Positions 25,101-39,628 are shown, counted from the stretch's first letter. The stretch: 64,000 bases of DNA from Cryptomeria japonica (GCF_030272615.1 NC_081407.1:439729213-439793212); one strand, 5' to 3'. Translations and numbers: made by a program. The notes: generated from the letters alone by a model not told the origin.

Positions 25101-26394
25101 AATCAGGGGTAGGTTTGTTAAGGATTATATTAAGCTTATCTCCAATGATCCCGCTTTGGGTTGGGAGTGGAAACCCCTTGATGAGCTGAACTTGACAAAT
25201 GCAGACAAGGAAATCCTCTGGAATAATTTGAGGCATATGCATTTATCATTACATAGAGGGAAAGATAGGATAATATGGGCGGGTAGTCCATCGGGCATTT
25301 ATAAAGCCAAAGAAGGATATTCACTTTTAAAACTCAAACGAGCTATAACCAATCCTAATTTTCCGATTAGCCTATGCTGGAATAACATTGGTCTCACCAA
25401 AGTAGGAATCTTCTCATGGGCAGCTTTCCAAAAAAGGATTCTTACCACAGATTGGTTCTCAAAATTAGGTTTCTCAGGACCATCGAGATGCCCTCTTTGC
25501 AAATCAGAGGAAGAGAATGCGGATCATCTACTTCTCGAATGTAGTTTCAACCAAAAATGTTGGGACTGGCTTTGCTCAAGCCTAGGTTGGTAGACCCCGA
25601 GACCTAGGGACATTTCAGAATGGTTGCTTAGTTGGCAACCTCCTCAAACAAAGGATATATATCACCTAGTGTGGACAATAGCACCGGCAATCCTCATATG
25701 GGAAATTTGGAAGGAGAGAAACAGGTGAATCTTTAAAGAATCAAAATTGAGGGTAGAATCCCTTCTAAATAAGATCGAGGTAACAATTGTGGAAAAAGTT
25801 AATAATAGACTAAGACATACACAAGAAAAGTCTATTAATTTAACCAGATGGGATGAGGTTCTTCGTTCTAAATGGATGGGTTTGATAATTCCCCCATTCA
25901 TAGGGATTGGAGGTAGTCAGGCTAAAATAGATAGGAAGCTAACAAAATGGGAGCCACCCCGAAAGGGCTGGGCTAAGCTAAACTTTGATGGTGCTTCCCG
26001 TGGGAACCCTGGTGTAGTAGGTATAGGGTGTGCTATTCACCAAGAAGATGGAACATTAATAGCTAGCATTAACAAACCCATTGGTGAGGCTACGAACAAC
26101 ATGGTTGAGTTTACAGCTTTGAAGGAGGGATTGATTATAGCTAAATCACTCAAGATTAAAAATCTGGAAATTGAAGGTGATTCGACCTTAACTATAAATG
26201 TCGTCAGGACTAGAGAAGTGTCAAACTGGAAACTGAAAGAAGAATTAATAAGAACCCTGGATTTGATCAAATACTTTGAGGAAACTTCAATTAAACATAT
26301 TTATAGGGAAGGTAATACTATAGCAGACAAGTTAGCCAATTTAGGGGCAGATGGCAATTCGTATGTCTATAGGAAGGGAATTTCCTCAGATTGA
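22180..26394 (+). pseudogene. LINE ORF2: endonuclease, RT, zinc finger, RNase H; three in-frame stops
   Basis: A single frame of about 1,400 codons. It holds an apurinic-like endonuclease (MKISTWNVRGMN, LIQETKL, GGDFNAIL, SDHYPI, about 22180-22890) and RT (LNPDKAPGPDGF, TLIPKKEESRNFEDFRPISL, RGIRQGDPLSPFLF, FADDTILMG, about 23540-24500). A zf-RVT finger follows (CPLCKSEEENADHLLLEC, about 25490), then a C-terminal RNase H (NFDGASRGNPG, MVEFTALKEGL, EGDSTLTI, NTIADKLA, about 25980-26340). Stops: TAG 23908-23910, TAG 25591-25593, TGA 25726-25728; all fit C-to-T or G-to-A change. It nicks target DNA and copies RNA at the nick. RNase H marks an L1 branch found in plants. Confidence 0.93.
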
Positions 26395-28394
<2,000 letters not shown>

Positions 28395-28411
28395 AAAGGA
28401 AACCAAGGCAA
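28395..28411 (+). repeat. LINE target-site duplication, right copy
   Basis: AAAGGAAACCAAGGCAA directly after the A tail of the LINE; perfect match to 20399-20415. Confidence 0.95.
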
Positions 28412-29519
28412 GACAAGAAAAGCATGGGCAACACAAACTTAGCTCTGGTGGTTATATGAAACTTGCCGCACAAATTGTAAGAATTAGTAAATTAAGTATC
28501 ACATCAAAATATTTATAAATTGTAAACAATTTTTTTTTAATCAAACAATACAAGCAAAATTCACAATACTAAGCAAAAATGCAGGGCTCTGAATTCAATA
28601 GATATCCCACGGAAGATGACAAGAGAATTGGCTACCAGAAAGGCTATATAGCCGTGGCTGAACAGCTATGAGAATTGAGTGGGCAAACACGAGATTCTGA
28701 TGCATCTGTCACAATGGTAATTAAGCTAAATTAAAATTATTTCAAATTGAATACTTAACCAATAATCTATTTGATGTTAAGCTTCAACATAAAGTGACTA
28801 TATTTTTTTTAAATAAGCAAACAATGATAACACTACGTGTGACATTGCAATGCAGCATGATAATCATGGAACAAAACCTGTACATGAAGGTCTGGATGTG
28901 CATCCTAGTAGTGGAGGTATTCATTTGCTATTCAAATTTTTTTATGTAATTATTAATACAATTAAACATCTTAAATTGAAAATTAGTGTAGTAATTAATG
29001 TAACCTTTATTGTTAATATTTTAGAGCATGTGGTCGGTGGTGACTAGTGGAGCATGATCCAGGTAGACAACATCAAGAACATGATGTTCCCCAATCAGGT
29101 AAAGAGGACCACTGTTATTCCTTTAAACAAATTTAATTGCAATTGGTGTATTGATTAATGTAACATTTCATATTTCAACTCCAGAGGATCTAGAGGGTGC
29201 TCAGCATGTCAAGGTTGAGGCTAGACAAAATGATGTGGAAGATGATGTGGCCCTATCAGGTAAAGAGTGTAATGGTTGTGTTCTTTAAATTAATGAAATA
29301 CTTGTAACAATAATAAAAAAATGTTTTTAATTTAACCCAATTCTTTGTTATTGCAAAGGACCTCCCTTTGGTTTAGCATCCTCGTCCTTTGTATAGGACT
29401 AGGCATACATCAAGAGCACGAGAAGAGGGCATAACATCTGCAAATGGGGGAAATGATGAAGAAACTGATGTTCCACTTAGTCTTTTCATGGCTTCAAAAA
29501 ACAAACAAAGAAAGAAATG
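28412..29519 (+). pseudogene. Second CACTA gene, 3' exons after the LINE
   Basis: The exon broken by the LINE resumes at 28412 in the same frame ('EKHGQHKLSSGGYMKLAAQI') and ends at a GT near 28477. Further likely exons are about 28583-28718 (one in-frame TGA), 28855-28916, 29024 onward, 29186 onward, and a last one ending RTRHTSRAREEG...NKQRKK with a stop at 29517-29519. The gene end therefore lies some 11.7 kb from its SET exon, of which 8 kb is the LINE. The basic C-terminus fits a DNA-binding protein. Confidence 0.5.
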
Positions 29520-32500
29520 ATTGTAATCTACCTTATTTGATAATGACTGATTTTGATGTGTAATGAATGTAATTATGTGCTAATGAATGTTCATGAATGA
29601 TATGTATTGATGATTATTGATGAATGTTGCGTTTTAATGAAAGTTAATGAATTTTATGTGTTAATGAACGTTATGTGATAATGAATGAATGTTATATTTT
29701 AATAATGGATTGAAAGAATGAATGAATGTTAGATGTTAATGGGGAATTTAGAGTGATGTTAAGGGGGGGGGGAGGGGCCAAATGAGCTTCCACCTTCATG
29801 TGGTTGGCCCTATTAAGTAGAGAATATTAAACTATTCTCGAAACAAAGCAAAGCTCAATTATAAGATGTGAAATGTTTGAAAGGTGAGAGTCCACAAACA
29901 GATGTGAAATGTTTAAGTAGGCCTCCCAATGAAGTGGATCTCATAGACACGAAGAATCCTATATAGAGAATCATTGAGAGCCCTTGAAGAAGAAAATTTG
30001 AACTTCGATGAAGCAATACATGATGGAGGAATATCTTGCAAGAGGAAATCAAAGTCATTATGGTGTCATCTAGATCTGAAATGTGGTCTACTTTTCAAAA
30101 AAGTAAAGATGATTGATATGAATGTGTCATTGATTTGACAATTTCTGGTAGATGACTTTGATGCTCTCAAATTGTTCTTGAAGCTTATATGGCTTGGTTC
30201 TGATCCTTATAAGCTTTTAGACTGATTTAGGCACTATGATCTCACTGCAAATTTATCATTTATTGGTTGTTCTTTTGTTGATAGTGACATTTATCACTAC
30301 TTTCATCTGAGGCAATCACTTCTTGACAGTCAAAAGGTTGCCCAAGGTCAAGTTATATCATGGAAAAATGAACACGAAGAAGAACTTTTGTTTTTAAGTA
30401 ACAAGGTATAGATCTACATTCTGCATGACACTTTTGTAAATCCATGCATATACTGCTCTTATATATAATTTACTTTGTTATAGAAATGCTTGTTATTATT
30501 ATTCCAAAGAGGTTTACCTCGGCTGGGCATGATTTGAAGGAAAATCTCTCCCCGCATAGGTAAGGAAAGAAAGCATCTAGATCCTACTTGTAAAACTTAT
30601 ATCCTTTCATAATCATGCAAGCATAACTTTCACAATCAAAGCCAAGTCTTGTCCAAAAAGCTGCAACTTCCCCATCAAATGGGGAGGTAACTCCCCAAAA
30701 AAAAGCTTGGCATCATGCCCTCTAAGGGAACTTCATTGCTGCAAACTAAATTGTATGCCTTCCATGACCATTCAAGAATCCCTTAATAGTGGCCCACACT
30801 AAGAGTGGCAATATATAACTATCTGGGTACTCTAATATTTCTTCCTCCCATCCCAGTGCAACATACCAATGCACAAATGACCATAGATTTGTGGATATAG
30901 ACAGTCTACATTCAAGTCATCTCACTATAGCCAATTGATGCAGGGGCATCTTCAAATTCAAATCATGGGATTCTTGAAGAATCAAACTCCTCTTGATTGG
31001 TTTTCAGGTTTTGAAACACTTAAGGATAGTTTTGGTTTATTTTCATGTTGATGTAATAAGTCACCCCACCTTGTAAGCCTATGCCCTAGGTAGGTGTGTT
31101 ATAAACCACCTTGGGCATATGGAAATTGGGTTTATTCATGCCTTGAAGGAATTTTTAGTGCATTTGAATAGTTTTAAGCATCTTAGGGGTCAATTAGTGT
31201 CTAGGTGTGTTTAGGAGGACAAAATGTCAAAAGTTTTCAAAAGTTGTCAAGCAACTATAACAACTTTTAACCCAAAATTGCAACTTCCTCCAAACCACCA
31301 CGTTGGTTTCCAAAATCAATTGATAACTATTGGAAGGGTCATTAAAGGTCAAATTCCAACATTTGGCAAGGTTTTTGAAGGAAAATGAAGTTTTTGTGAA
31401 CAAAGAAACCAATAAAAAACTATCTTTTTCCTGCATTTTGCTGCTATTTCCCATATTCCATACAGTAGAAATTTCTCCAAGGCATAAAACCTCTTGAATA
31501 TGAAACTCACATGTCTTACCTTTCCAATGCAACAAGTCTAAGCCTCTAACTCTTCTGGAGCCATGAGAAAAGTGGTTTTTTGTGAAGGTACCCCGGATTT
31601 GACAATCAACCTAGGGTTTGACAGCAAATATGAGTTTTTCTTGCTGATACCTCATGGGATTTGTATGGCCTTTGGGGTGAAGAAAGTGGTGAAAATGTAA
31701 TTTAATATTTCCAAGACCTTTTTCAGGGAAGTGATAGGTAAAGGCGAGGGTTTGAAGTTTTAGAGGTGGGCATCTCTATGTGACCACCTTGGCTGGGTAT
31801 GCATCTGACCCCACAAATGATGATAGAAATGGAAAAAAGGGCTATAACTTGGTAATTTATGTTTTATCCATGTCCCCCACATGTCTCAAGTCTTACTTTT
31901 CCTAGGCAGTAGGTTTTGAGTATACTTCCTTTGTTAAGGTGGCCTAATTAGGGCTATTAGGCCTAGGAGTGAAGTTGGGTTTATAACCCTTAGACATTGG
32001 ATCTTCCCAAACCCTTTTGGAATCCTTTGGCACTAACTTTAATGAAACAAAATACACTCTTAGTTGCAAAGGTATTTTGAGAAATTAACAAGAAACCTTA
32101 AGTTTTTCAGACTGGCAGGGCTACTAGGCCTGACAGGCCTAATTGTAGCAGCAGTACTAATTTTTCTCAATACATCATGTTTGATGATTGGAAAAGGTAT
32201 ATTAACCCTATAGGACAGTAAATCAAGGCATTGGAGGTCCCCATTTACTTAGGAAGTGTGTGTCCACCTTTGGTTGGGTGTAGTGGCCTTTGAGTCCTGA
32301 GAGACTTTTGTGAGACACTATGGGATTGGCATTGTCCAGATGGCTTAGTATGGGGAGAGGTATGAAAACAATAAAATTGAAACCAATCCAACCCTTGATG
32401 TCTTTGTAGAAGTTGTAGGGTCCTTGTTTGGGGTTCTTGAGTGAAGGATCCTGTCTCAGCAATAAGGGCTCTGCATCACCAATGGGTGGATTAAATCCAT

Positions 32501-34790
32501 ACAACTGCGTAACTTGTAGATCTAAAACAATGACGCATGTAAAACTCATCATCACATCAATAAATTGCAAAATGAGATACAAAGAAATGCCATATGGATC
32601 TCAAGACAAAGACACCAAATCAACTCCAAATCCAATTTGCCAAACAATTCCACTAGTCAAGGAATCCATCAAGAAAATATTGTAGAGATGATGAGGGACT
32701 AATGATTGCATACCAACATCTCCTCAATGAGAAAGTTGCAAACAACCTCCTTGAATCATGCACTAAACATGCATGCAAACCCACAACTATCTTTCATCTA
32801 GAACCACCTATTGATGTTTTTTTATGCACCGCAAACACAATAAAATACCAAGGTATTCTATCATCTCTTGAACAAAGAAACTTTGAATGCTAAATAAAGT
32901 GATCAATCAAAGCAACTCCAAGGTTTACAATACGAACTATGCAACTTAATTGCATGGGATAGACTTAGTGAATATGGTGTGATTTTGTTGGAATCGCAAG
33001 GGGGCTTACATTTTTCTTGAACTCTACCGGAAATTGGACTCTACACTAACTTACTTGGAAAATAAAAGACAAAAGAGATAAAGAATGACCCAGATTGACT
33101 ATCAAATCAATAGTTGAGATAATATAGTGAAACCCTAATTAGGGCTTGTTATAACAAACTCCATTCTAGCCAATTAAATAATTACATTGAATAGGACACA
33201 TGTCCACCTTGAATTCTAACCAATGAGGAAATAGGTTAGGTATGCTTGAACAAACTTTGATGCATTGCAATGTGTCACTAGCTCATTCATTAGATGAATC
33301 AAGTACAATGAACTTGGACATGTCAATGTGGCTTCACTTGATTAGGTTGACGATGATTGGATGCCAACTCAACTTGCCAAGTCGATCATCACAAAGCTTA
33401 TGTGATTGAGAAATATCTCTTGATACTCAACGTTATCTAGTTTTCTCAACATGATGAAGGTGGTGGGACATATTCTTAAATTGTATCATCTAGATGATCA
33501 AGTCCTTAGCTTTTGATTAATTCTTCTGAAACTATCTACTTGATCATGTTTGTGTCCTTCCATCTTCCTGATAGTTCTTGATCCTTTTATGTGACTGTGT
33601 GCTTAATGAAGTATATGTTTGATGATGCTTGGTCCTCCTTTTGTTGCATCTCCATACCGATGATGCTTGCTTCAACTTCATGTTGCATATACTTGACTTG
33701 AATGGCTTGCTTTGATGAAATCCTCTTTGAGATTCAAAAATCTACCTCTTTGTGGGGTAATTCACCTTGGTGAATATGTTTGATATAGACTTTGTAATTT
33801 CTAGGCTTGATGTAGAACCCACTTATTCTTGATCTATCCAACCTTGATCACCTTTGTAACTCTAACCCGAATACCTTGATCATTGGTGATTGATGTCTTA
33901 CATATGGCCTATCATGTTGTAGATCCCTTCATTTTAAAGCAATCCTTATTGATTTCTCCTTATTCTACTGATTACTATTCTTGGATTTTCGAAGGGAATG
34001 AAAGATAGTCTTCTATTTCTTCCTTGTTGAATCCTCATAATATCTTGATCATCATTTGACATTGTCCTTGCACCTTGAGATGCTCCTTCCTTTGTATTGC
34101 ATTGTTGAAAGCTTTGAATAGTTTAGCTCCTCATGTTGCCATCCTAAACTCGTGAATCTTGGTGTTGATATTGATGTGAAAACCCTCCATGATGCCAATG
34201 TCCTCTTTCATGCCTTGAAGCCTCCTTTCATCAAGTGTCTTCATCCTTGCATTGAATCATGATGTCGGCATGCTCTACGTGTTGGGTAAGGTGTTCTTTT
34301 CCTTTTAATGAAGTCCTCATGACATCCTGAAAGCAAGAAAGAACATATCATGAATGAAATGAAAAACAAATAATGCATCATAAATAAATTTAATCTGATT
34401 TTATACCCTAATTCATAGACCTGCTCCCTAATTCTTCTCCTCTTAATTGGTTGCAAATTGAATTTGATGAGCATTTGATCTTTTTTTTATATGCTTCCTT
34501 TTTACCTTTGCCTTCATTTCACCTCCATAGGTTGGCCAACCCAATAATTGTTTATTAAATTCATGAATTTACCTTCCTTCTAGTTGACTTAAGGTTCTCT
34601 TCTCTTGCTAAGTGGGTTTGGACTCCTCTCATGCACAGATTTAGGCACAAATAACAAGAAGGTTTGCATAGATTGGGGTCGGCAATGTAGAAAATTACTG
34701 ATTTTATCCTTTAAACATTTGCATTTTTCCTCAAAATAAGGCCAACTTAGGGCTATTTTACCCCTGAGTGGGTTTGAAAGGCTCATATGT
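29520..34790 (+). other. CACTA 3' non-coding region
   Basis: No coding sequence I can defend. Noted: 'AATGAATGT'-type short repeats at 29560-29740, a G run near 29762-29777, and long AT-rich unique-looking DNA. The words 'TTTTCAAAAGTTGTCAAG' and 'ACAACTTTTAACCC' at 31230-31280 look like part of an inverted or LTR-like sequence, but I found no second copy. The open stretches here have no motif and shift with each stop. Confidence 0.5.
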
Positions 34791-34970
34791 ACAGACTAGA
34801 GGTGAGAGAGACAGAGAGAGGGTGAGAGGAAGAGATAATGACTTGGAGAGGGTAGAGAAAGAGAAGTAGAGAGGGAGAGAAGAAGAGAGGGATGGAGAAA
34901 GAGACCTAGAGAGGGGAGAGAGAAGAGAGATAGTAGAGAGGGATAGAGAAGAGAGATAGAATAGAGATAC
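34791..34970 (+). repeat. Purine-rich GAGA tract
   Basis: About 180 bp of irregular GAGAGA/GAGAGG on the plus strand (CT-rich on minus), just inside the CACTA right subterminal region. The Leu/Ser-rich minus-strand open frame across it is composition only. Confidence 0.85.
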
Positions 34971-35017
34971 CAATGCCAATCTTTTTCTATAAAAATTTTT
35001 TCTAAAAAATCGGCCTA

Positions 35018-35233
35018 CCGTCGAAATTTCAACATCAAAGCATAAAAATTCTGACAGAGGAGTGTTGTTGGATGCACAACATCCTCGTCGGAGCTCTCCT
35101 GGGGACTGTCGTAATTCTGCCACCAAGGGGTTCAAATTACGACGGCCTCCAGGAGAGTTCCGATGAGGATTCTGTGCATCTGACGACAATCCTCTATCGG
35201 AATTTTTACGCTTTGATGTCGGAATTCCGATGG
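35018..35233. repeat. Large palindrome in the CACTA right subterminal region
   Basis: Arm 1 (35018-35118) and arm 2 (35131-35233) are inverted copies, roughly four in five bases matching, with about a 12-bp spacer. Matching blocks include ACATCAAAGC, TAAAAATTC, AGAGGA, GATGCACA, ATCCTC, CTCTCCTGG and GTCGTAATT. Most differences are transitions. It is built of the TCCGAYGG/CCGTCGR units seen at both CACTA ends, so it may have arisen by inverted duplication of binding-site arrays. Confidence 0.85.
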
Positions 35234-35414
35234 TAGCCCGAGATTGAGATGGTATTCTTTCTAGGTATGAGTATCAATGGCAGCCATCGGAAAGGATGGG
35301 GCTAATGTCAGAATTGCAACGACCACAAGGATAGTCAGAACTTCCGACAAAAAGTTTTCGACGGCTTTTTTTGTCGGTAGTGCGACAAAAATGCGTCGAA
35401 CTACCAACAATTTG

Positions 35415-35448
35415 CCGTCAAAATTTTGACCTGAATGTACTAGTGAAT
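35415..35448 (+). repeat. CACTA right terminal inverted repeat with AAT duplication
   Basis: CCGTCAAAATTTTGACC leads into GAATGTACTAGTG, ending at 35445. The AAT target duplicate follows at 35446-35448, matching 9225-9227. More TCCGAC and GTCGGT units lie within the preceding 120 bp. Confidence 0.93.
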
Positions 35449-36000
35449 AAACCTATACCTACATTTGTGATAATACCATTCCCCCTCACCTCACCAAAAC
35501 ACAACAACAAAATTTCATTTGTCAATCCACTCATTACACAATCCTTAGAGATACCCTATTTTGAAGGCACTTCAATAGAACCCCCCTAAGGTAGTTAGAC
35601 AAAGAGGAGGTTGAACGAGCATTATGTGAGGTACAAAAAGGTATTTGTGGGACACACTCAAGTGGCCTCACTCTGGATAAGAAGCTCTTTCACAATGGAT
35701 ACTACTAGCCTACAATAGAACAAGATGCATATCAGTATGTTATGAAATGAGTGCCTTGTTAGAAACATGGTGATAAGATTCATGGGTCGCCTCAAGATCT
35801 GCAGCCATTCATTACAGCCTAACCCTTCTCACATGGGGGCTTGATCTCATAGGGAGAATCCATCCCACCTTAGTACTTCACAAAGTGGGTGGAAACCATA
35901 CCACTCACCTTAACCACTAGCAAACAAATAGAAAAAATTATCTTGAATTACTTAATTTGTAGATATGAAATCCCTAAGATTATCATTACAAACAATAGAA
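35449..36000 (+). pseudogene. Copy A integrase (zinc-binding and core start)
   Basis: The frame from about 35600 reads EVQKGICGTHSSG, then LFHNGYY, then a Cys-Lys-His box, i.e. the H2C2 zinc-binding domain. Next comes 'SPQDLQPFITA' and the core start with 'TTSKQIEKIILNYLICRYEI' and IIITNN at 35889-36000. The IIITNN block is the second catalytic Asp motif, with Asp changed to Asn. It directly continues the RNase H segment that ends at 9227, which shows that the CACTA element jumped between them. Integrase would insert element DNA into the genome. The LINE at 36000 cuts it before the catalytic Glu. Confidence 0.8.
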
Positions 36001-37086
36001 ATGGAGGTCCATGGATGTTTGGTAGAGCTTCCTTGACTTTAAGGAAATGGTCCTCGAAGCTGGAGCTAAAAGATTCATATTTTTTTTATTTGGCTCCGAT
36101 TTGGGTAAAACTTCCTGGTTTGCCTTTGGAGTTTTGGGTTGATAAGATGTGTTTAAAGGGATAGCTAGCTCTTTTGGGGAACTTATTGCTATGGATCCTA
36201 TGACAATTGCAAGGAAAAGGTTAGTCTATGCTAGAATCCAAGTGAATGTTTGCCATAACTTAGATCTCCCTTCATCTATTGATATCATCTCTAAACTCGA
36301 GACATGGGAACAACGTATTGAAAATGAATCTTTGCCTTTTGTGTGTTTTCATTACAAAAAAGATGGACATTGGGCCAGAGGATGTCTGAGCAATCCAAAT
36401 ATTTTTTCTAAGAACATAGGGGTTCAAAAGCAAGTCTAGAAAGTGAAACTAGGTAAGGATAACGAGAGGACAAGTGGCACGAGGCTGCAAGCTTCAGAGA
36501 TCCCAGTTGATGCGTTAAGGTAAATGAGAAGGACAACCTATTGAGAATGATCAGGTGGATTCTAATAATGTTGACATGCAACCCAAAGGTGATAATCAGA
36601 AATTGCAGCTGGAAGAAGGAGAGATAGATGAACTAGTGGCAAATGGGAAGGTACCTTCAAAGGAAGACAAGGTGGACAATGAAATAATGGATTACTTTGA
36701 GGTGCCTAAAATTGATCATGAAAAAGATCAGGATCTTGTTAGTCCTATGGGATTAAGTTCAGATTCTCAGGATTCAATTAGCCAGGAAGCTTTGAAGATT
36801 TTAAAAGATAATATAAGTACCCCAAATCAAAAGCTAAAGAGTCAAAATATGAAAGACTTCAAGAATGCTGATGATGAGGATAGGGACTTCCTCACAGTAG
36901 GAAAAAAGAAGAATAAGAAAATAGGTAATGTCATGGGTATCCAAACCAGGATAAGAGCTAAGGCTGATGTTGGCAATTCCAAATCTTCCCTGGGTAGAAA
37001 ATTGGCTAGGTGGCACAGAGAAAATGAAAGTAAACAGAGCATAGCTGATGGAAGTCAGCGTACCATCTTGGAGACCTGTTCCATAT
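36000..37086 (+). pseudogene. Second LINE ORF1 with DUF4283 and degenerate zinc knuckle
   Basis: It begins at GGPWMFGRASLTLRKW, the core of DUF4283 in plant LINE ORF1 proteins. It goes on with 'APIWVKLPGLPLEFW', 'AMDPMTIARKRLVYARI' and 'CHNLDLPSSIDIISKL', then the zinc knuckle CFHYKKDGHWARGC. In the knuckle the second Cys is Tyr, a single G-to-A change. A frame change occurs near 36160 and another near 36500. The acidic tail is open at 36555-37080. The protein should bind LINE RNA; this copy is broken. It stops where the LTR element begins at 37087. Confidence 0.82.
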
Positions 37087-38271
37087 TGACATTTTGATGA
37101 TGTTTTGATTGTCATTGATGGACACACACTTTCTTGATGTATGAGTTATGGCTCAACTGGTAATTGTTCCAACCGGTATTGTGCATTACTGAATGTATAG
37201 TCTTTAGACTATCGATATTTTGCAGAAAATGTTTACTGGTCATAGATTGACTGAAGAAATCAAGCGGTATGGAGACCCCAAGTGGTTTGAGGATCACAAG
37301 CGGTTTAAGGATCTCAAGCGGTACAAAGGACCGAGGCGATAGTTAACACTATGATCTACCAGTCTTCATTTTGACAAACCAGTAATCGGTATATTGTGTT
37401 AACCGGTATTACTCTATGATGAGTTACCAACCGGTATTTTTGTAATGTGTGATGAGTTATCATCCACCGATAATTCGGCGGTGATTTTGTGTCATGTTAC
37501 CAAATGTGTCCAGATGCACTGAACCTAGGAACTTGTAATCTAATCCTATTGGACCAACATGAAATCAGTTTCCTTTATAAGGACATCATGTCTAGGGTTT
37601 GCATGTATGAGAGAGATAGATATGTGTGTTTGAAGAGGTTATGTGCGATCATTGTAGATCAAATTAGGTCTATGTGAAGAGTTAGAGTGTGGAGATATTG
37701 AAGACTGAAGTAATGCTGAAATGCATTAACAATGAGCTATCAAGGATCTAATTAAGTAGACTGTGCTATTAGCTAGATCACTCACTTGTTGATTACTCAC
37801 ATCTTCGACAAGACTGAAACCCTTAACCGGGTAGGCTTAGCAAAGCCTTTGTAAATCCTCTAACAATGGGGTTCACAATTGTGGATCTCAAATCCTCTAA
37901 CAAGGTAGTCTTTGATAGGACTTATCTCCTAACATAGATCTAGATTTCTAACAAGATTTGTTCTGGTGAAGAACATTTTATGACCTTAACCAGTCTAACC
38001 TTAACCGGTCTGGTTTCTATTTTGCAGATAGTTACTTGTGAGTTTCTGCTCACCGTGGTTTTTCCCATTTGGGTTTCCACGTCAAATATCTTGTGTTATG
38101 GTGATTGTGCTCTTTTGGGTGAATGCTTTGTTTGCTATTTGGTTTGCATTTATCTTAACCAGTTTATTAGTGAAACTATTGTACTGGTTATCTGATAAAT
38201 TGTTTAAGAGTTTGTTTACAGTATTTTTTGGTATACTAATTCACCCCCCCCCCCCTTCTTAGTATTCATCA
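37087..38271 (+). repeat. Left LTR of the pol-less element
   Basis: Starts TGACATTTTGATGATG and ends AGTATTCATCA. It contains TATAA at 37576-37580 (CCTTTATAAGGAC) as a likely core promoter, AACCGGT-type repeated words, and the block CACCGTGGTTTTTCCCATTT near 38050. A C run precedes the end (38244-38255). It matches 43628-44791 along its whole length with scattered substitutions, many of them C/T or G/A. Confidence 0.92.
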
Positions 38272-38273
38272 AT

Positions 38274-38286
38274 TGGTATTAGAGCC
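38274..38286 (+). promoter_or_regulatory. Primer-binding site (initiator tRNA-Met type)
   Basis: TGGTATTAGAGCC, two bases after the left LTR. It differs by one base from the common plant copia site TGGTATCAGAGCC, which pairs with the 3' end of initiator tRNA-Met to prime minus-strand DNA. Confidence 0.88.
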
Positions 38287-38321
38287 AACCTTTCTATAAG
38301 TCTAACCACTTAGAAGGAGAT

Positions 38322-39628
38322 ATGGGGGAATACACTGTGAGGGAACTTACTCATCGTCTCACTCAGACTGAGAGAGCCTATGGTGAACTTAAGGTCAAGT
38401 ATAAAGCCTCTTTGGCCAAAAGAAGAGAGCATGCTAAGAAACTGATGGAACTTACTGAAAATAGCTCTTCTGATGAAGCAGATATGGATGCCCTAGCCGA
38501 AGAAGTTGAAAAACTGAATGAAACTAAAGCCAACCTGAGAAAAGAGTTGGAAGGACTGACTATCAGAATGTGTCAAGAGCTTGAGAATAGAAGGAAAGCT
38601 GAGGATCTAGTAAAGGATAAAGATCATGAGATCTCCAAGCTGAAGAAAGAAATCAGTACCCTTACCACTCATCTCCTAGAGAGTAAAGTGGAAAAAGAAG
38701 AAATACAAGGTGAACTAAACATGGCTATTTTTGAGAATGCAACCTTGCTGGAATCCAATGCTGCTATTTCCAAGGAACTTACTGAGTCAAAGGAGATACT
38801 TGCCAAATTCAATTAGAGTACTGCTAAGCTAGAGCAAAAACTGGAATCAACAAAACCGGTAAAGAATACCACTGGACTTGGTTTCTCTAGATATGAGGAA
38901 GGTGAGACCTCTAGAACAAAAGCTAAAGCATCAAAGAAGAAACCAACATCCAAGGATAAAGGTAAGCAAAATTTTAAACCTGTTTGCTTTAATTGTCTCA
39001 AAGAAGGACATACTACTAATGTGTGTAAAAGCAAGGCCTACAACAATTTTCCTTATTTTCTAAACAATAAGCCTAGATCCAATAGATTCAATGGAAATTG
39101 TTATGCATGCAACAAGTTTGGGCATAGAGCATTTGAATGTAGGTTTGTTTTGCACATAGAGCATTTGAATGTAGGTTTGTTTTGCACAACACTGTGAGAT
39201 ACCCTCCAAGGACTCAAGGAGTTATCTCGGAACCATTTGTGAACTGGAATCCCAATCGGTACAATACCTATGACCATCGATCAGGTGGTTATCAAGCAGA
39301 AAATGGTTGGAAAGCAACTTGTTTGATCTGTCATGGTAGTGGTCACACTACTACAACATGCAGAAGAAAGAATGGAAGTATGAATAATGGACCATGGAGA
39401 ACACTTGGAATGGTATGCTATCATTGCAACAAACTGGGACACGCTACCAGAACTTGTAGACTGAGAAAGAACCTATCAGATGATATACCGATCACTCCAG
39501 AAGAAAATATTGATGTTGAAACCATTCAGTCAAGAATGAATAAAACTTGGAAAAAGAAACCTGAAGAAGCATCACTAGATGAACCGGTTTCTGCACCTAG
39601 TGTGGAAGTCACTGAACCGGCAAACTGA
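38322..39628 (+). pseudogene. Gag of the pol-less element: coiled coil plus four CCHC knuckles
   Basis: ATG at 38322. About 160 residues of strong coiled coil come first (Lys/Glu-rich heptads, e.g. MDALAEEVEKLNETKANL). An in-frame TAG follows at 38814-38816, then a basic linker. Four zinc knuckles of CX2CX4HX4C form are present: CFNCLKEGHTTNVC, CYACNKFGHRAFEC, CLICHGSGHTTTTC and CYHCNKLGHATRTC. The frame shifts between knuckles two and three because of a 32-bp tandem duplication (39123-39186). The stop is at 39626-39628. Such a protein would package element RNA. Copia Gags usually have one knuckle, so four is unusual. I see no capsid motif I can name. Confidence 0.8.
39123..39186 (+). repeat. 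Perfect 32-bp tandem duplication in gag
   Basis: Copy 1 is 39123-39154 and copy 2 is 39155-39186, identical (each starts CATAGAGCATTTGAATGTAG). Because 32 is not a multiple of three, the duplication alone explains the change of reading frame at this point. Confidence 0.95.

Noticed and set aside
32223-32582. Minus-strand frame with a phrase faintly like plant mitochondrial cytochrome b (YGFNPPIG, FYKDIKGWIGF)
   Set aside because: The similarity is short, gapped and does not extend upstream or downstream as a mitochondrial insertion would; chance is more likely. A nucleotide comparison with conifer mitochondrial DNA would settle it.
30000-34600. Possible further nested element in the CACTA 3' region
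   Set aside because: I could not find paired ends, LTRs, a tail or coding motifs, so I left it as non-coding.
34758-35189. Minus-strand Ser/Leu-rich frame
   Set aside because: It runs across the GAGA tract and one palindrome arm; no domain and no codon pattern of a gene.
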